Part shown: piece by piece, positions 7,285 through 14,718 of the stretch
Layout of the letters: each line of letters begins with the position of its first letter
Numbering within the stretch: the first letter of the stretch is position 1
Source: Lacibacter cauensis
Lineage (GTDB): Bacteria > Bacteroidota > Bacteroidia > Chitinophagales > Chitinophagaceae
Assembly: GCF_007830055.1 (NCBI RefSeq)
Contig: NZ_VLLE01000003.1
Location: 248,001-312,000 of the forward strand
DNA length: 64,000 nt
Direction: 5' to 3'
Position numbers and translations under genes: made by a program
Notes under the pieces: model-generated
Seen by the model: only the letters and a program-made list of their open reading frames with translations
Database searches by the model: none
Told to the model about the DNA's origin: nothing

Positions 7285-8706
7285 TTATAAAAGAGTTGAA
7301 GGGCAAACGTATTCGGTAATTTGAAAGTTGCCGCTTTCCTTTAATGCTTTAAAACCACCACGTACATCAATCAGGTTATCGTAACCACGTGCACGTAAAA
7401 TAGATGCAAAGATCATCGATCGGTAACCACCTGCGCAATGCACATAGGTTGGTTTGTTCTTATCAACCTTGAGCATGCTGTCGTTGATGAAATCGAGCGG
7501 CGCATTTTCAACATCCACCAAATGTTCGCTGATGTATTCGCTGTGTTTACGTACATCAAGAATACTTATATCCTGGTTTTTCTTTTGAATTTCTGCCAGC
7601 TCATCAACTGTTACACGCTTGATTTCATCTACTTCTTTACCCGCAGTTTTCCATGCGTTGAAACCACCTTTGAGATAACCCAACGAATAATCGTAACCTA
7701 CACGGGCCAGGCGTGTTACCACTTCTTCTTCACGGCCTTCATCGGTTACCAGTAAAATTTCCTGCTTTACATCGGGTATCATGGCACCTACCCATGGTGC
7801 AAAACTTCCATCGATACCAATATTGATTGAATTTGGTACAAACCCTTTGCTGAAGGTTTCTGCATCTCTAGTATCAAGAATGAGTGCGCCTGTTTCGTTA
7901 GCTGCAGTTTCAAATGCATCAGGACTTAACGCTTGTGTACCACGCTTCAGTACTTCTTCAATACTGTCGTAACCATGAATGTTCATCATTACGTTTAATG
8001 GGAAGTATTGTGGAGGAGCAATCAAACCGGTGGTTACTTCTTTAATAAATTCTTCTTTGGTCATGTTTGCACGCAACGCATAGTTGGTTGCTTTTTGATG
8101 ACCTAATGTGTCGGACGTTTCTTTGCTCATGTTTTTACCACATGCACTTCCGGCACCGTGTGCAGGATACACAATAATCTCATCTGCCAACGGCATGATC
8201 TTATTGCGCAATGAATCGAACAGGTGACCTGCTAATTTATCCTGTGTAAGATCGGCTACCACTTTCTGTGCCAGATCGGGACGGCCTACATCGCCGATAA
8301 ACAATGTATCACCGGTAAAGATGGCAACGTCTTTTCCGTTTTCATCTTTCAACAGGTAACACGTGCTTTCCATGGTATGACCAGGTGTGTGCAGCACCTT
8401 AAACGTAAGCTTACCTACTTTCAACTCTTCACCATCTGTTGCTGCATGAAAATCAAAATCGGGTTTAGCATTAGGACCATACACAATTTTTGCACCTGTT
8501 TGTTTCGCCAGATCAAGATGACCGCTCACAAAATCTGCATGGAAGTGTGTTTCAAAAACGTATTTAATTTTTGCGTTGTTGCGCTCGGCTTTTTCAACAT
8601 ACGGTCTTACTTCACGCAAAGGATCAATTACCACTGCTTCGCCTTCGCTTTCGATGTAGTAAGCACCTTGTGCTAAACAACCGGTATAAATCTGTTCAAT
8701 TTTCAT
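7285..8706 (-). CDS. Persulfide dioxygenase-like MBL hydrolase fused to two rhodanese domains
   Basis: The 473-residue cytoplasmic protein starts with a metallo-beta-lactamase domain (about 1-245) of the ETHE1/persulfide dioxygenase type. It carries THFHADFVSGH (H54, H56, D58, H63), H110, D133 and H183. In that family one iron, bound by two His and one Asp, oxidises glutathione persulfide to sulfite. Two rhodanese domains follow. The first (about 265-355) has TDEGR where the Cys loop should be and is probably catalytically dead; the second (about 365-465) has HCAGGYRS with C424. The enzyme would take sulfane sulfur and release sulfite, which suits the TauE-type exporter upstream. A CRP-type site precedes the promoter. 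Confidence 0.9.
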   Translation of the reverse strand: MKIEQIYTGCLAQGAYYIESEGEAVVIDPLREVRPYVEKAERNNAKIKYVFETHFHADFVSGHLDLAKQTGAKIVYGPNAKPDFDFHAATDGEELKVGKLTFKVLHTPGHTMESTCYLLKDENGKDVAIFTGDTLFIGDVGRPDLAQKVVADLTQDKLAGHLFDSLRNKIMPLADEIIVYPAHGAGSACGKNMSKETSDTLGHQKATNYALRANMTKEEFIKEVTTGLIAPPQYFPLNVMMNIHGYDSIEEVLKRGTQALSPDAFETAANETGALILDTRDAETFSKGFVPNSINIGIDGSFAPWVGAMIPDVKQEILLVTDEGREEEVVTRLARVGYDYSLGYLKGGFNAWKTAGKEVDEIKRVTVDELAEIQKKNQDISILDVRKHSEYISEHLVDVENAPLDFINDSMLKVDKNKPTYVHCAGGYRSMIFASILRARGYDNLIDVRGGFKALKESGNFQITEYVCPSTLL

Positions 8707-8744
8707 ATGCTTTTCTCTGTTTTATTTTTTTGAATTGAATGATG

Positions 8745-8752
8745 CAAAGTTG
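8745..8752 (-). promoter_or_regulatory. Putative -7 box of the 7285-8706 gene
   Basis: On the minus strand CAACTTTG resembles the Bacteroidetes -7 element TAnnTTTG (one mismatch in the fixed positions). No good -33 box is seen at the usual distance, which would fit activator-dependent transcription from the palindrome 33 bp upstream. Confidence 0.45.
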
Positions 8753-8775
8753 TGTTTTCAATCAGGGCAGAACTA

Positions 8776-8787
8776 TGACTTTTGTCA
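8776..8787. promoter_or_regulatory. CRP/FNR-type operator upstream of the 7285-8706 gene
   Basis: TGAC-TTTT-GTCA is a perfect inverted repeat in outline. Read on the minus strand with flanks it matches TGTGA-N6-TCACA at eight of ten positions. Its centre (8781.5) is 33 bp upstream of the centre of the putative -7 box, about -41 from the start of transcription, the classical class II activator position. The Crp/Fnr gene at 9672-10319 is the obvious candidate regulator. Confidence 0.55.
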
Positions 8788-8814
8788 CAGAGCCGGAGCT
8801 TCAGTGAGTACGTA

Positions 8815-9612
8815 TTACTTAATAAACAATTCTTTCACAATTATGTAAATACCCATTACCAAAACAAACCAGCCGAATCCTTTTTTCAGTTTATCGCCCG
8901 ATACTTTTTTGCTGAGCGCATTACCAACGAAAATGCCGGCAATAGCCAATGCCGTAACAATGATGAGTAATTTCCAATCGATCAACTGGTGGCCAATATC
9001 GCCTAAGAAACCGATCAACGATTTTGCGGCAATAATGAGCAACGAAGTACCTACGGCCTGCTTCATGGGTAATTTACTCAGCAACACCAATGCAGGAATA
9101 ATTAAGAAGCCGCCACCTGCACCAACCAAACCGGTGAGCATACCTACAACAGTTCCTTCAAGTAAAATAAGCGGATAGTTAAACTTTTGTTCACCAGTGT
9201 TGCCATTGCCTTCTTCTTTCTTTCCTTTGATCATGGAGTATGATGCAAATACCATCAACACGGCAAACAGCAACATCATTAAAATGGACTTGGTAATAAC
9301 CAGGTCGCCAACTGTAAACACTTCCTGCGGTATAGCCGGTACAATAAATTTTCGGGTAGCATAAACGGCAGCAATAGCGGGTGCACCAAAAATGAGTGAC
9401 GTTTTTAGATTAACCAAACCCTGTTTGTATTTGGGAAAAGCACCTACCAGCGAAGTAGAGCCAACAATAAACAAGGAGTAAGCTGTGGCAAGTACAGGTT
9501 CAACGCCGAAAAGGTAAACAAGTACGGGTACAGTTAAAATAGAACCGCCTCCACCAATAAGGCCTAATGAAATGCCAATAACAACAGATGCGAGATAGCC
9601 GATAATTTCCAT
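8815..9612 (-). CDS. TauE/SafE family sulfite/sulfonate exporter-like permease
   Basis: The 265-residue protein has about eight transmembrane segments and the two internal repeats of the TauE/SafE family, each with a glycine-rich start (ISLGLIGGGGSILTVP near residue 15 and GLVGAGGGFLIIPAL near residue 160). Members export sulfite or organosulfonates (family knowledge). Placed between the persulfide dioxygenase fusion and the Crp/Fnr gene, it most likely removes the sulfite made by the former. A CRP-type palindrome lies 35 nt upstream of its start. Confidence 0.85.
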   Translation of the reverse strand: MEIIGYLASVVIGISLGLIGGGGSILTVPVLVYLFGVEPVLATAYSLFIVGSTSLVGAFPKYKQGLVNLKTSLIFGAPAIAAVYATRKFIVPAIPQEVFTVGDLVITKSILMMLLFAVLMVFASYSMIKGKKEEGNGNTGEQKFNYPLILLEGTVVGMLTGLVGAGGGFLIIPALVLLSKLPMKQAVGTSLLIIAAKSLIGFLGDIGHQLIDWKLLIIVTALAIAGIFVGNALSKKVSGDKLKKGFGWFVLVMGIYIIVKELFIK

Positions 9613-9616
9613 GCAG

Positions 9617-9624
9617 CAAATGTG
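9617..9624 (-). promoter_or_regulatory. Putative -7 box of the TauE/SafE gene
   Basis: On the minus strand CACATTTG fits the TAnnTTTG element at A and TTTG. It sits 5 nt before the ATG at 9612, so the transcript would be leaderless or nearly so, unless translation starts further in. Confidence 0.4.
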
Positions 9625-9646
9625 CTGTACTTTTTTGCACCGAACG

Positions 9647-9660
9647 GTGATTCAAATCAC
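9647..9660. promoter_or_regulatory. CRP/FNR-type operator upstream of the TauE/SafE gene
   Basis: GTGATT-CA-AATCAC is a perfect 14-bp inverted repeat and matches TGTGA-N6-TCACA at nine of ten positions. The centre (9653.5) is 33 bp from the centre of the putative -7 box, the same spacing as at the 8776-8787 site. It lies between the Crp/Fnr gene stop and the exporter start. Confidence 0.6.
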
Positions 9661-9671
9661 ATAGCAGTGAA

Positions 9672-10319
9672 TTAGAATTTTTTTAGTTCGATGGTATTGC
9701 GGTTAAGCTTCACCATGTCTTTCTGCTCCATTTTTTTCAATAGCCTTGAAATTACTTCACGGGAGGTGTTGAGCTCGTTGGCAATTTCCTGGTGGCTGAT
9801 GTTGAGCAGGTTGGTTTGCTGGGCCTCTTTTGCACGTTTCAGGTAAAATTCCAAACGCTCGTCCATACTGCGGAAAGCAACATTATCCAATGTAGCCAAC
9901 AATTCATCAAAACGGGTGCGGTAGGTTTCAATTACAAACTGGTACCAGCTTTTGAATTTACTCATCCATTCGCTCATGGTATCAACCGGCACCATCATCA
10001 CATCAGTTTCGGTTACAGTTTTTGCCATAATAGGACTTGCTTCATGTTTGGCAGCACATACCAGCGAAAGTGCACAGGCTTCGCCCGGACGCAAGTAGTA
10101 CATCAGGAATTCGTTGCCTTCATCATCTTCCCGGTAAATTTTTATGAGGCCGCTTAGTACCAGCATCGTGCTGCGGATGTATTGACCTTTGCGCATGAGC
10201 ACTTCGTTGGCAGGAAAGGTTTTAAACTCGCCCTGTTCTTCAATTTCGCTTACCAGGTTGTCTTCGAATAACGGATAGCTTTTGCGTAGTAGATCGTCTT
10301 GTACCTGCTGTATTGCCAT
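9672..10319 (-). CDS. Crp/Fnr family transcriptional regulator
   Basis: The 215-residue protein has an N-terminal cyclic-nucleotide-binding-type beta roll (about 20-120), a long dimer helix and a C-terminal helix-turn-helix (ISHQEIANELNTSREVISRLLKKME, about residues 175-199). It lacks the N-terminal Cys cluster of oxygen-sensing FNR. It has two Cys, C82 and C88, in the PGEACALSLVC stretch, where a redox or persulfide signal could act (inference). Two matching palindromes lie in front of the two genes downstream, so it is the probable regulator of the persulfide and sulfite branch of the island. Its ligand is unknown. Confidence 0.88.
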   Translation of the reverse strand: MAIQQVQDDLLRKSYPLFEDNLVSEIEEQGEFKTFPANEVLMRKGQYIRSTMLVLSGLIKIYREDDEGNEFLMYYLRPGEACALSLVCAAKHEASPIMAKTVTETDVMMVPVDTMSEWMSKFKSWYQFVIETYRTRFDELLATLDNVAFRSMDERLEFYLKRAKEAQQTNLLNISHQEIANELNTSREVISRLLKKMEQKDMVKLNRNTIELKKF

Positions 10320-10371
10320 ATTGCAAATGTTGAAATTTTATTTGGATTGAAGAAACAATGGCTTGTTAACT

Positions 10372-10379
10372 TACTTTTG
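10372..10379 (+). promoter_or_regulatory. Putative -7 box of rnhB
   Basis: TACTTTTG matches the Bacteroidetes TAnnTTTG element exactly and lies 5 nt before the rnhB ATG, which suggests a very short leader. Confidence 0.4.
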
Positions 10380-10384
10380 AAGCT

Positions 10385-10987
10385 ATGGCATTACTGTCTT
10401 TTTACCAGGAAGAATTGATTGAAGCCGGCTGCGATGAGGCAGGCCGTGGCTGTTATGCCGGACCTGTGTTTGCAGCGGCCGTTATATTGCCGAAAGAGTT
10501 TTATCATCCATTGCTCAACGATAGTAAACAGGTAAACGAAGCAAACCGCAATGCTTTGCGGTTGATTGTAGAAGAGCAGGCTGTTGCTTATGCTGTTGCA
10601 AAAGTTGATGTAGAGGAAATTGACCAGATCAATATTTTAAAAGCATCGTTCAAGGCCATGCATTTAGCTATTGATCAGTTAAAGAAAAGGCCGCAGTTGT
10701 TGTTGATCGATGGCAACCGTTTTATCAAATACAAACGCACGGCACATAAAACATTTGTAAAAGGCGATGGACGATTTGCTTCCATTGCAGCTGCCAGTAT
10801 TTTAGCCAAAACCTATCGTGATGAATATATGCTGCAGCTGCACCAACAGTTTCCGCAGTACAACTGGCAAAAGAACAAAGGGTATGGTACATCCGAACAT
10901 CGCAAAGCAATAGAGGTACATGGTTTGTGCGAACATCACCGCAAGTCGTTTAACATTGATCCGTTGAAAATGCAGGAGTTGTTTTGA
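10385..10987 (+). CDS. rnhB: Ribonuclease HII
   Basis: The 200-residue enzyme cleaves RNA in RNA-DNA hybrids and removes misincorporated ribonucleotides. It has the RNase HII motif AGCDEAGRGCYAGPV (D17, E18), a LLIDGN strand with the third acidic residue near 109, and the late motif ASILAKTYRDEYM with D near 145. Length is normal. It is transcribed away from the sulfur island and marks its right border. A small membrane-protein gene follows 14 nt later. Confidence 0.96.
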   Translation: MALLSFYQEELIEAGCDEAGRGCYAGPVFAAAVILPKEFYHPLLNDSKQVNEANRNALRLIVEEQAVAYAVAKVDVEEIDQINILKASFKAMHLAIDQLKKRPQLLLIDGNRFIKYKRTAHKTFVKGDGRFASIAAASILAKTYRDEYMLQLHQQFPQYNWQKNKGYGTSEHRKAIEVHGLCEHHRKSFNIDPLKMQELF

Positions 10988-11001
10988 TTAAACAGGTTTA
11001 A

Positions 11002-11397
11002 ATGGGAGTAATAATTCTTTTTTATTTGGCAGGAGCTTTTGCAGCTTTTGGAATAATTTCACATAAGTTGGTGTATTTGGTAATTGATAAGGAAGTCAAA
11101 ATGATTACGCTTTTCTTAGGAACATTGATATTTTTGCTTTCTTATTTTTCCATTTTTGCCTTTTATATGTTTCAGAAGGAAGCATATGCGTTTGGCTCTT
11201 TTTTCCTTTTTCCTTTTGTTCAGGTGTATTGTCCTGCTGTTATAGTATTTATTTTAAATCTTTCTAAGAGTCAATTAAAAAAAGAAGCAGCAAATGTTTT
11301 GTCGGTTAGTGTTGTTTTATCTTTTGTAAGCTATTTGGTTTTTTATAAGTATACACTGTCGTTACCTGCAACATTGGGGATACAAATTACTCATTAA
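11002..11397 (+). CDS. Small integral membrane protein, unknown
   Basis: The 131-residue protein has four hydrophobic segments (about 2-25, 36-57, 66-90 and 100-125) with a lysine-rich loop near residue 96. I do not recognise a family. It is 14 nt downstream of rnhB and more AT-rich than its neighbours, which may mean weaker constraint or recent arrival. Its stop lies only 9 nt from the stop of the convergent Sua5/YciO gene. Confidence 0.6.
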   Translation: MGVIILFYLAGAFAAFGIISHKLVYLVIDKEVKMITLFLGTLIFLLSYFSIFAFYMFQKEAYAFGSFFLFPFVQVYCPAVIVFILNLSKSQLKKEAANVLSVSVVLSFVSYLVFYKYTLSLPATLGIQITH

Positions 11398-11406
11398 AAA
11401 TCTGGC

Positions 11407-12015
11407 TTAGCCCACCCACTCACCCAACCCTTGTCTAATCACTACCGGCTCATCATCGGTACAATCAACAATGGTAGAAGGAATCATGCCGCCAATACCA
11501 CCATCCACCACAATATCTACCAGCTTATGAAAATTATCGTGCATCAATTCCGGGTCGGTATATTCTTCCACCATGTCGCCGGGTAACGATGCGCTGAGGA
11601 TGGGATGCCCCAACTCACGAATAATGGTTCTTGCAATTTCGTTATCGGGTACACGCAAACCAATGGTGTCCTTTTTACTCTTGAGAATTTTCGGCACTTC
11701 TTTGCTTGCAGGTAAGATGAAGGTATATGGTCCCGGCAGGTATTGCTTGAGCATACGATAAACGGGTGTTGAAATCTGTTTGGTATAAGTGCTGAGGTCG
11801 CTGAGGTCGTGACAGATAAAAGACAATTGTGCTTTTTGCGGATCTACCTGTTTAATGCGGCAGATTTGCTCAATGGCTTTGTGCTGAAAAATATCGCAAC
11901 CTAAACCATAGATGGTATCAGTAGGATAAATGATGATACCACCTTTTTGCAGATGCTCAACAATGGTCTTGATTTGTCTTGCCTGCGGGTTTTGCGGATG
12001 TACATGCAATAACAT
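11407..12015 (-). CDS. Sua5/YciO/YrdC family L-threonylcarbamoyladenylate synthase-like
   Basis: The 202-residue protein is one YrdC-like domain with GGIIIYPTDTIYGLGCD (about 25-41), the RIKQVDPQKAQLSFIC segment, LPGPYTFILPA and a GLRVPDN motif. In this fold the domain binds ATP, threonine and bicarbonate to make threonylcarbamoyl-AMP for tRNA t6A. The RIKQVDPQKAQ segment departs from the KxR...SxN signature of classical TsaC and looks closer to YciO, so the activity on tRNA is less certain than the fold. It is divergent from the cupin-like gene with a 95-nt shared promoter region. Confidence 0.88.
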   Translation of the reverse strand: MLLHVHPQNPQARQIKTIVEHLQKGGIIIYPTDTIYGLGCDIFQHKAIEQICRIKQVDPQKAQLSFICHDLSDLSTYTKQISTPVYRMLKQYLPGPYTFILPASKEVPKILKSKKDTIGLRVPDNEIARTIIRELGHPILSASLPGDMVEEYTDPELMHDNFHKLVDIVVDGGIGGMIPSTIVDCTDDEPVVIRQGLGEWVG

Positions 12016-12110
12016 GGTTAAAGTTACAACCGAATTTTATGATTGGGCAGAGAGTTTATCTCCAATTGTTCGTTTATATTTGGTTACGTGTTCCAAACCG
12101 CTTGATTGAT

Positions 12111-12983
12111 ATGCAACTGAAACCTGTTGACACATTTGAAACCATCAGTCCCGAACAATTCCGCAAGGACTATTATCTGCAGGGCAAACCCGTAATCATT
12201 AAATCGCTGGCACACCAATGGCCGGCATATACAAAATGGAACTGGGATTTTTTGAAACAGGCAGCAGGCCATCATCAAGTGGGCATTTATAATAATGTAA
12301 AAAGCGATGCATATACCCCCATTAACACGGCCGATGATTACAAAACTTTTGGCGAATACATCGATATGATTTCGCAGGGGCCGGCAGGTTGGCGTATTTT
12401 CCTCTTCAATATTTTCGATCATTCGCCCGAACTTACCAACGATTTTACCTGGCCCGAAGAATACCTGAAAGGCTTTGTAAAAAAATATCCCATGTTGTTT
12501 GTGGGTGGTGCAACGTCCATTACACATATGCATTTCGATATTGATCTGTCGCACATTTTGCATACGCAGTTTGTAGGCCGGAAGCGGGTGTTGCTGTTTC
12601 CGTACGAAGAGCAGCATAAACTTTACCGCAAACCATTTGAGGTGTTGAGTCTTGCCGATTTCAGCAATTATCATCTCAATACCGGTAAGCCCGATTACGA
12701 AGCATTCCCCGCTTTGAGAAAAGCCAATGGCTACGAAGTAATTCTGGAACATGGCGATACCCTGTTTATGCCGGCCGGGTACTGGCACCATATGGAATAT
12801 CTTGATAGTGGCTTTGCCATGAGCCTGCGGGCATTGCAGGAAGGTGTTGGTGCGAAGCTCCATGGCGTATGGAACTTGTTTGGTATGCGTGGTATTGATA
12901 CTTTGCTAAAGAAAACAGCTCCCCAGTGGTGGTATGCTTATAAAAAGAAGAAGGCTTTTGCTGCAGCAGACCGTCAGCTTTGA
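12111..12983 (+). CDS. Cupin-like (JmjC-fold) 2-oxoglutarate oxygenase family protein
   Basis: The 290-residue protein resembles bacterial JmjC/cupin_8 proteins. GKPVIIKSLAHQWPA near the N-terminus is the family opening. THMHFDIDLSH supplies the HxD iron ligands, and FMPAGYWHHMEYL supplies the distal His region. Such enzymes hydroxylate side chains using iron and 2-oxoglutarate; the substrate cannot be told here. I chose the ATG at 12111, since an upstream in-frame ATG at 11979 would overlap the divergent gene and add 44 residues unlike the family. Confidence 0.82.
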   Translation: MQLKPVDTFETISPEQFRKDYYLQGKPVIIKSLAHQWPAYTKWNWDFLKQAAGHHQVGIYNNVKSDAYTPINTADDYKTFGEYIDMISQGPAGWRIFLFNIFDHSPELTNDFTWPEEYLKGFVKKYPMLFVGGATSITHMHFDIDLSHILHTQFVGRKRVLLFPYEEQHKLYRKPFEVLSLADFSNYHLNTGKPDYEAFPALRKANGYEVILEHGDTLFMPAGYWHHMEYLDSGFAMSLRALQEGVGAKLHGVWNLFGMRGIDTLLKKTAPQWWYAYKKKKAFAAADRQL

Positions 12984-13316
12984 TAACTGATTTGTAAGTA
13001 AAATCACGCTTGCAAAAACCAAAAGACTGCTCTATATTTACTGCAGCCATTTTATTCGAGCTAACCTGATTCCAATTCCCTTGTAGAGCGCCCCGATTCC
13101 ACTATATCCAGCTGATGAACAATTAGTCCTTAACCTTCCTGTTCTTATCTGTCTATCCGAATTCATTTTTGGCAGCGATGCCTTGGTATACCTCTTTCTG
13201 AACATAAAAGATCTATTTTTTTGTGGTTTCAGAGGTAAGCAAAAGGGCCCACGATTTCTATCGGGGCCCACTTTTTTATCAGATTCTGATCAACCTGTCA
13301 GGTTAATAACGATCAA
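12984..13316. other. 333-nt intergenic region with a terminator, otherwise unassigned
   Basis: Between the convergent cupin-like and Gfo/Idh genes I find a terminator at 13245-13277 and the 13-base near-palindrome AACCTGTCAGGTT at 13292-13304, also present at 43718 and 43781. The first 250 nt show no convincing coding frame and no tRNA cloverleaf. Either a long 3' untranslated region or a small RNA could end at the terminator. Confidence 0.4.
13245..13277 (+). terminator. GC-rich rho-independent terminator
   Basis: GGGCCC-A-CGAT (13245-13255) pairs with ATCGGGGCCC (13260-13269), leaving one bulged A and a TTCT loop, and is followed by AC and six T. It ends plus-strand transcription 260 nt after the cupin-like gene. 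Confidence 0.75.
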
Positions 13317-14687
13317 CTATAATTTTATCTCCACCACTTTCTGTTCTTTCCTGCTTTTTTCTGCAGCAAAGCCCATGAGGTGACTTTCAATCGACGCATC
13401 AATGGTTGATGTAAGTAAGGAAGGATCATTTTTCGAAACAGCCTGCAGCCAATTGGCAACCAATCGCCAGTCCCCACCACCATGCATATCAGTTGCATTT
13501 TTCCATTCTGTTTTTTTACCGGTTAAAAAATCGGTATGTGTAAAGCTGTACATATCACCCACTACATCGCCCAAGGTTCCCATCACTCTTGTTCTTCTTC
13601 CTTCGTACGATGTAAAGGCTTCCATGCTGAAGCTGGCCGTAACACCCTCATCAAACAGGATGTTGGTGGTATAATGATCGGGCTGATCGTTTTCCATCCT
13701 GTATACACAACGTCCATAGTTAGTTGTTTTCAACTTCTCCATAATATGTGCAGCATGTTTTTCTTTATCATCGGGCATATCAAACACGTAGGTTCGCTGC
13801 CGCTCTCTGTAGTAAATTTTTAATGCAGAATACGGACATGTAGCTTCAACTTTACAACCATCGGTACAACGGGCTGTACTGCCTTCGGGTGCATTGGCTT
13901 TTTTAAACCAGCTTACATCGCCCAAGGCATGGATGCTTTTGCTTTCCTTACCAATCATCCAACGCAGAATATCAAGGTCGTGACAGCTTTTAGCGAGGAT
14001 AATGGGTGTAGTTTCTTTACTGTTGTGCCAGTTGCCACGCACATAAGAATGGCTCATGTGTATGTGCTCAATGGGTTCGAGGTGTTGTACACTTACCACT
14101 TTACCTAAAACACCACTTTGCATAATTTTCCGCAGTTCTTCAAAGTAAGGTGCATAACGGAGTACATGGCAAACCGCAACGATCTTGCCTGTTTTCTTTG
14201 CAAGGGCTAAAATATCCCTGCATTCTTTTTCACTGGGCGAAATTGGTTTTTCCAATAATACGTGGTAACCCATTTCCAATGCTTTCATACATGGTCCGTA
14301 ATGCAGATTATCGGGTGTTGTTATAAGCACTGCATCTGCAAACTTTGGACGTTTAAAAATATCTTCCCAGGTGGAAAAGCGGTTTTCGTCTTTAATGTTG
14401 TGCTTCTTTGCATAACGTTCATTACGGATGGCAATAGGTTCGGCTACACCTACTATATCCATTTGCGCAGGATATTCAGCGGCATAGTTGCCATATACGT
14501 TTCCTCTTGCACCAGCACCGCAGGTAATAACGGTTATGGGTTTATCGGGGCGGAAACTGTTTTCAAATTCGGGAAGAATAATCCGTTCTCCTTTATCGTT
14601 GGTTGCCCACGATGAAAGCGGCAGCACCGAACCGCCAAGCGAAATACCTAAAGCTTTTAATGCATCTCTGCGTGATAATGAACTCAT
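13317..14687 (-). CDS. Gfo/Idh/MocA family oxidoreductase, Tat-exported
   Basis: The 456-residue protein has a Tat signal (SSLSRRDALKALG at 2-14), a Rossmann motif GAGARGNVYG (57-66), the family EKP motif (146-148) and CHD at 235-237. It is an NAD(P)-dependent dehydrogenase of sugars or related compounds that works outside the cytoplasm, probably with a tightly bound cofactor. An unusual Cys cluster, C274, C278 and C284 before PYSA, may bind metal or iron-sulfur, or form disulfides. I prefer the ATG at 14687 over 14711 because it places the Tat motif at the usual distance. The lipase-like gene upstream may be co-transcribed. Confidence 0.87.
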   Translation of the reverse strand: MSSLSRRDALKALGISLGGSVLPLSSWATNDKGERIILPEFENSFRPDKPITVITCGAGARGNVYGNYAAEYPAQMDIVGVAEPIAIRNERYAKKHNIKDENRFSTWEDIFKRPKFADAVLITTPDNLHYGPCMKALEMGYHVLLEKPISPSEKECRDILALAKKTGKIVAVCHVLRYAPYFEELRKIMQSGVLGKVVSVQHLEPIEHIHMSHSYVRGNWHNSKETTPIILAKSCHDLDILRWMIGKESKSIHALGDVSWFKKANAPEGSTARCTDGCKVEATCPYSALKIYYRERQRTYVFDMPDDKEKHAAHIMEKLKTTNYGRCVYRMENDQPDHYTTNILFDEGVTASFSMEAFTSYEGRRTRVMGTLGDVVGDMYSFTHTDFLTGKKTEWKNATDMHGGGDWRLVANWLQAVSKNDPSLLTSTIDASIESHLMGFAAEKSRKEQKVVEIKL

Positions 14688-14718
14688 GTTGATCTGTTTT
14701 ACGATTGACAATGATTTA

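Noticed and set aside
13038-13271. A 77-residue minus-strand frame in the gap after the cupin-like gene
   Set aside because: It runs across the terminator stem and has no domain pattern.
12984-13316. tRNA gene
   Set aside because: TTCGA-like words occur, but no acceptor stem, anticodon arm and T arm can be put together on either strand.
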